Below the pieces are notes generated by a model. It was given only the letters and a program-made list of their open reading frames with translations. It ran no database searches and was not told the DNA's origin. A DNA stretch of 64,000 nt from COE1 sp963596435 (GTDB taxonomy: Bacteria > Bacillota > Clostridia > Lachnospirales > Lachnospiraceae). The position numbers and the translations under genes were made by a program. Shown here piece by piece: positions 60,367 through 64,000 of the stretch (the stretch's first letter is position 1; each line of letters begins with the position of its first letter). Where the stretch lies: the NCBI GenBank assembly GCA_963596435.1, contig CAVBMG010000005.1:12471-76470 (forward strand), in the 5' to 3' direction.

Positions 60367-61239
60367 TTATTGCGCCTGATAGAATATCTGCGTAAGCGGT
60401 GAATCCTTATCAAGGATTATCGTTTTGTTTCCTCCCTGGATTGAATTCTTCAATGCATCCAGGCTTCTTGTAAAGCTGTAAAAATCTGCTTTGGCAGGAT
60501 CATTGTAAGCATCTGCCATAATTTTCATATATTCTGCTTCTCCTTCTGCTTTCAATATCTCTGCCTGTTTCTCTGCCTCTGAAATCAAAAGTGCAGCCTC
60601 TTTATCTGTGGTATTGCGAATCACCTGTGCTTCAGAATTACCTTCTGCGGTATATGTAGCCGCAATATTCTCACGTTCTGATATCATTCTCTGGAATACT
60701 GCATCTTTATTATCTTCCGGAAGATCCAATAACTTGATCTCTACAGAAGCAATCTCTATTCCATATTGATTAATAGAGGTAATTCCTGTCATTATATAAC
60801 TGGTCAGTTCCTGTCCTCTTGCAGCTATAATATCTGACTGTGTCATGCTGCTGATTACATTCTTGATTGAATTATACACTGCCACATCAATTCTGCCTTC
60901 TGCATTTGCTGTTGAGCTGTTTAATGTCTGGGCAAATACCTTAGGATCTGTAATTCTCCATAATACAAAACTATCTGCAATCATGGATTTTTTATCCTTT
61001 GTTATGACATCTGATTTTGGAATATCATATAATAATAATTCTTTTGAAACAGTATCTACTTCCTGAACCAGAGGTATCTTAATATAAAGTCCCGGTTCAT
61101 TGATGACTTTCTCGATTCTGCCAAATTCTTTTACAATTCCATACTGATTCTCACGGATGATGAATAAGGAATTACCAAGTACGATCAATACAGCCACTAC
61201 AATAATTATGATTGCAGCCTTTCCCAATTTCTTCTTCAT
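60367..61239 (-). CDS. hflC: HflC-like SPFH protease modulator
   Basis: 290 residues. One N-terminal membrane anchor (AAIIIIVVAVLIVLGNSLFII) precedes an SPFH/Band-7 domain (NQYGIVKEFGRIEKVINEPGLYIKIP) and a helical region with the HflC-type RMISERENIAATYTAEGNSEAQVIR. It pairs with HflK to form the cage that controls FtsH. hflK ends 11 bp upstream. RBS AGGAGG. Confidence 0.93.
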   Translation of the reverse strand: MKKKLGKAAIIIIVVAVLIVLGNSLFIIRENQYGIVKEFGRIEKVINEPGLYIKIPLVQEVDTVSKELLLYDIPKSDVITKDKKSMIADSFVLWRITDPKVFAQTLNSSTANAEGRIDVAVYNSIKNVISSMTQSDIIAARGQELTSYIMTGITSINQYGIEIASVEIKLLDLPEDNKDAVFQRMISERENIAATYTAEGNSEAQVIRNTTDKEAALLISEAEKQAEILKAEGEAEYMKIMADAYNDPAKADFYSFTRSLDALKNSIQGGNKTIILDKDSPLTQIFYQAQ

Positions 61240-61250
61240 GACATAACCTC

Positions 61251-62309
61251 CTATTCTTCCTGTGTCTGTTCTTCACTTGCAGACTGTGTACTCTGGGCGG
61301 ATGTTATATCCTCTATCTGTAATTCATCCAGATACAATGTCTTATTAAGATTGCCACTTCCATCATCAATGATCAACTTCACACCAGGAAGTACATCCTC
61401 CATCGTTTCATAAAACATTCTCTGTTTTGTAATAAGAGGATTCTTTACATATTCATCATACATTTCATTAAAACGAACTACCTGCGCAGTACCTTCATTG
61501 ATTCGATTCTGTTTGGTTGCTTCGGCATCCTGAATGATCTGGTCAGCCTTGGCTTTTGCCTGTGGAATCTGTTCATTCTGATACTTATTGGCATTGTTAA
61601 TCGCAGTCTCTTTGCCCTGCTTTGCTGTTTCTACTGCTTTGAATGCCTCAATAACTTCTGCTGTAGGAGGTTCTGCATCCTGCATGGATATATTGACCAG
61701 CATAAGTCCTATATCCTGCTGTTCAAGCTTCTGCACGATCATTTCCTTAATTTCTGCCTGTATTTCACTCTTACCTGTTGTAATGACATCATCAACCGTA
61801 AAATTACTTACTACTGTTCTGATGCAGGACTGTGCAATATTCTTCAAAATCTCTGTCGGCTGTTTGGAATTATACAGATATTTGACAGGATCTGATACTT
61901 TATATTCAACATAAAAATCTACATTTACAAAGTTAAAATCCGAAGTGATCATTAAGGATTCTGCGGCAGCTTCCTCTTCACTTACTTCCTGACTTCCAGA
62001 CGGATTATATCCGATTGGAAAGCCGAGTATTGTTGTATTTACTTTTGTCACCTTCTGAATAAAAGGTATCTTAAAATGAAGCCCTGATGTAACTACGCTT
62101 CCCGCTTTTCCAAATGTAGTAACGACTCCCTGCTCCTGCTCTTTGATAGAATACACGGATTCAAAAGCCACGATACCTACAAACAGAATGGCAATTACGA
62201 TAGATACAATTGTCTTTCCCTGATTTTTTCTGGCATTTCCTGATTTCTTTGTCTGCTCAGAATAATTTTCTTCTCCCTGTGATTTGAATTCTCTAAAGTT
62301 ATCCGACAT
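61251..62309 (-). CDS. hflK: HflK-like SPFH protease modulator
   Basis: 352 residues. A soluble N-terminal segment (about 1-30), one membrane helix (TIVSIVIAILFVGIVAFESVY), an SPFH domain (EQEQGVVTTFGKAGSVVTSGLHFKIPFI), and the helical NISMQDAEPPTAEVIEAFKAV with KQGKETAINNANKYQNEQIPQAKAKADQ follow. The tail is Gln/Ser-rich. It forms a complex with HflC. It is the first gene of the hflK-hflC pair. Confidence 0.93.
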   Translation of the reverse strand: MSDNFREFKSQGEENYSEQTKKSGNARKNQGKTIVSIVIAILFVGIVAFESVYSIKEQEQGVVTTFGKAGSVVTSGLHFKIPFIQKVTKVNTTILGFPIGYNPSGSQEVSEEEAAAESLMITSDFNFVNVDFYVEYKVSDPVKYLYNSKQPTEILKNIAQSCIRTVVSNFTVDDVITTGKSEIQAEIKEMIVQKLEQQDIGLMLVNISMQDAEPPTAEVIEAFKAVETAKQGKETAINNANKYQNEQIPQAKAKADQIIQDAEATKQNRINEGTAQVVRFNEMYDEYVKNPLITKQRMFYETMEDVLPGVKLIIDDGSGNLNKTLYLDELQIEDITSAQSTQSASEEQTQEE

Positions 62310-62336
62310 ATTTCCTCTCCTATATTGTTATCTTCA

Positions 62337-63782
62337 CTATTTTGTCTTTAAAATGGCAAGCAAATATTCCCACATTCTCTGTGTAGAAGAAATACTCAGT
62401 TTTTCTTCTGTTGTATGAATGTTATAAATATCAGGTCCAAAAGACACACAATCAAGCTCCGGCATCTTGGAAAGCATGATGCCACATTCCAGACCTGCAT
62501 GTATTGCAGTTACCTTAACATCTTCGTGGAACATTTCCCGATAGATCTTCACCATATTCTCTCGCAGTCTGGAATCAGTTCTATACTGCCAACCAGGATA
62601 TTCTCCATAAATAGAGGTCTGACCGCCTATTAACCCGGTCAATGTATCCAGCATGCACATCAGATCTCTCTTGGAGGACTCAATAGAACTTCTGACCGCA
62701 CTGAGACTGATGAGCTTATCCTGTTCCAGTCTAAGTACTCCTACATTCAATGATGTCTCTACTAATCCCGCAATATCTGCGCTCATTGCCATGACACCAT
62801 TGGGTAATAACTCAAGAAAATCAATGACACGATTAGTAGACTCAACAGTTAATACATCTCTGAGCGTATCTGCAAGCTTGTTGCATCGAATATATACATC
62901 CTTGTCTTTCGATACATTTTCATTACGTATCAGGTCATTTGCCTGCATAATCTCTTCTTCAAAAGCCCTATCCATTCCATCAGGGATAAAGACAACAGCC
63001 TGTGCTTCTCTTGGAATTGCATTGTCTTTCTCTCCGCCATCAAGCTCTGCAATCTGGATATTCACATTATTCTGTACTAATTTCAATGTTCTTCCTATCA
63101 GCTTGATCGCATTGGCATGCCCTTTATCAATCTCAGTACCTGAATGTCCGCCTACCAGACCACCAACTTCTACCTGATAGTAACTGCCTTCCTTCTGTTC
63201 ACGGGACACCGGAATATTACAGTCTACTCTTGCACCACCTGCACAGCTGGTCAACAATATACCTTCCTCTTCTGAATCAATATTTAGCATTCTGGTTGCA
63301 GTAAGCATGGACAGATCTATTGCCGTAGCGCCTTCCATTCCAATCTCTTCATCTGTTGTCAGAACCGCTTCAATCCTTGGATGCTGTATAGAATTATCAT
63401 CCATAATTGCCAGAATATAAGCTACTGCAACACCATCATCTCCCCCAAGACTGGTTCCCTCTGCATAGATATAATCCCCATCTATTTTAAGACGTAAGGG
63501 ATCTTTCTCCATATCTATATCACAGTCTGCTTTCTTCACAGCTACCATATCCATATGTCCCTGAAGCATGATAGCCTCTTCCTTCTCATATCCTGGCGTC
63601 GCTTCCTTCACCATAATAATATTATTGCTGGCGTCCCTGATGCAGAACAAACCTCTGTCCCTGGCAAATTTCTCCAGATAGCTGCTTATCCCATCCAGAT
63701 TATTAGACCCATGTGGAATATTACATATCTCTTCAAAGTAATAAAAAACCTTATAAGGCTGCAAATTCTCTAAAACGCGCAT
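62337..63782 (-). CDS. pepD: Aminoacyl-histidine dipeptidase (M20 family)
   Basis: 481 residues, usual for PepD. Zinc ligands are in MLQGHMDMVAVK (His), SLGGDDGVAVAY (Asp), TDEEIGMEGA (catalytic and ligand Glu), and a late HAGLECGIM (His and Glu). It cleaves Xaa-His and other dipeptides in the cytoplasm. It lies 27 bp upstream of hflK, so all three may be one transcript. Confidence 0.95.
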   Translation of the reverse strand: MRVLENLQPYKVFYYFEEICNIPHGSNNLDGISSYLEKFARDRGLFCIRDASNNIIMVKEATPGYEKEEAIMLQGHMDMVAVKKADCDIDMEKDPLRLKIDGDYIYAEGTSLGGDDGVAVAYILAIMDDNSIQHPRIEAVLTTDEEIGMEGATAIDLSMLTATRMLNIDSEEEGILLTSCAGGARVDCNIPVSREQKEGSYYQVEVGGLVGGHSGTEIDKGHANAIKLIGRTLKLVQNNVNIQIAELDGGEKDNAIPREAQAVVFIPDGMDRAFEEEIMQANDLIRNENVSKDKDVYIRCNKLADTLRDVLTVESTNRVIDFLELLPNGVMAMSADIAGLVETSLNVGVLRLEQDKLISLSAVRSSIESSKRDLMCMLDTLTGLIGGQTSIYGEYPGWQYRTDSRLRENMVKIYREMFHEDVKVTAIHAGLECGIMLSKMPELDCVSFGPDIYNIHTTEEKLSISSTQRMWEYLLAILKTK

Positions 63783-63900
63783 ATTTCATCCTCTTTCATT
63801 CATATTCTCTTAATACTATATCAGACTCACACAATCCCGTAAACAATTTGCTACTGCGTTTTATCTTCCAGACCAGAGAAATACTGGAAATATACAAAAA

Positions 63901-63928
63901 AGCTGTTGTTTATTGCTAAACAACAGCT
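63901..63928 (-). terminator. Terminator of the tRNA-Asn unit
   Basis: AGCTGTTGTTTA and TAAACAACAGCT form a perfect 12-bp stem with a 4-nt loop, followed on the minus strand by TTTTTTG, 17 bp after the tRNA. Confidence 0.9.
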
Positions 63929-63945
63929 ACTATATTCATTCTAAA

Positions 63946-64000
63946 CTCCCCGAGTAGGGCTCGAACCTACAACAACTCGGTTAACAGCCGAGTGCTCTAC
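63946..64000 (-). tRNA. tRNA-Asn (GTT), 5' end cut by the window
   Basis: The visible part has anticodon arm CTCGG-CTGTTAA-CCGAG, giving GTT, then T arm GTAGG-TTCGAGC-CCTAC and acceptor strand TCGGGGA with discriminator G. The first ~20 nt are beyond the window edge. Confidence 0.93.

Overview
The window looks like a chromosome segment of an anaerobic Firmicute of the Lachnospiraceae (Clostridia). The evidence is Firmicutes-style Shine-Dalgarno sites (AGGAGG), TTGACA/TATAAT promoters, a CIRCE-controlled groESL operon, a CBS/DRTGG-type Mn pyrophosphatase, a Crh-like HPr without its active-site histidine, a KDPG aldolase fused to a VOC domain, and pyrBI encoding a two-subunit aspartate transcarbamoylase. 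The genus cannot be fixed from sequence alone. I see no integrase, transposase, phage gene or CRISPR array, so this appears to be stable chromosome with some local gene decay.

Layout. 1-9.4 kb: the edge of an SPFH/NfeD pair, a response-regulator remnant, groEL-groES with CIRCE, a degenerate GGDEF protein, a DUF1538 membrane protein with a tandem P-II protein, an ABC-F ATPase and a PHP phosphoesterase. 9.4-25.3 kb: a leftward glycan cluster holding a GH31, a GH74-like protein, an Rpn nuclease, a GH105-GH28 fusion, a GH28, a GH106-like enzyme, a decayed GH43, an SGNH esterase, a GH2 and a deacetylase remnant. A divergent AraC regulator at 25.3 kb faces two 15-bp direct repeats that abut the cluster promoter. 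No cluster enzyme has a signal peptide and no transporter is present, so the set probably works in the cytoplasm on imported pectic and xyloglucan oligosaccharides.

26-43 kb: an HTH-Uma2 fusion, then a leftward housekeeping run (pheA, DUF815 ATPase, ppx, ppk, maf, two unknown genes), a DUF5050 protein, pyrBI with an apparent UTP-type leader peptide and attenuator, and two CobW-family metal-handling GTPases, one with a very His-rich insert. 44-52.5 kb: the uronate pathway uxaB, uxaA, kdgK, kduD and kdgA, with a divergent LacI regulator. It takes tagaturonate and diketo-deoxyuronate to KDG and then to pyruvate and glyceraldehyde-3-phosphate, so it would finish the catabolism of galacturonate released by the glycan cluster. 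52.5-64 kb: a DUF3810 protein, hflX, a tRNA-Pro with an unusual AGG anticodon, HU, the pyrophosphatase, an XRE/S24-like regulator, a c-di-GMP-I riboswitch, DUF6465, DUF378, hflK-hflC, pepD and a truncated tRNA-Asn.

The least ordinary observations are (1) an orphan c-di-GMP-I riboswitch with a perfect promoter and its own terminator, whose read-through RNA would be antisense to a 63-codon gene; (2) a pyrL-like leader in front of pyrBI; (3) tRNA-Pro(AGG); and (4) the AraC and LacI operator layouts of the pectin system.
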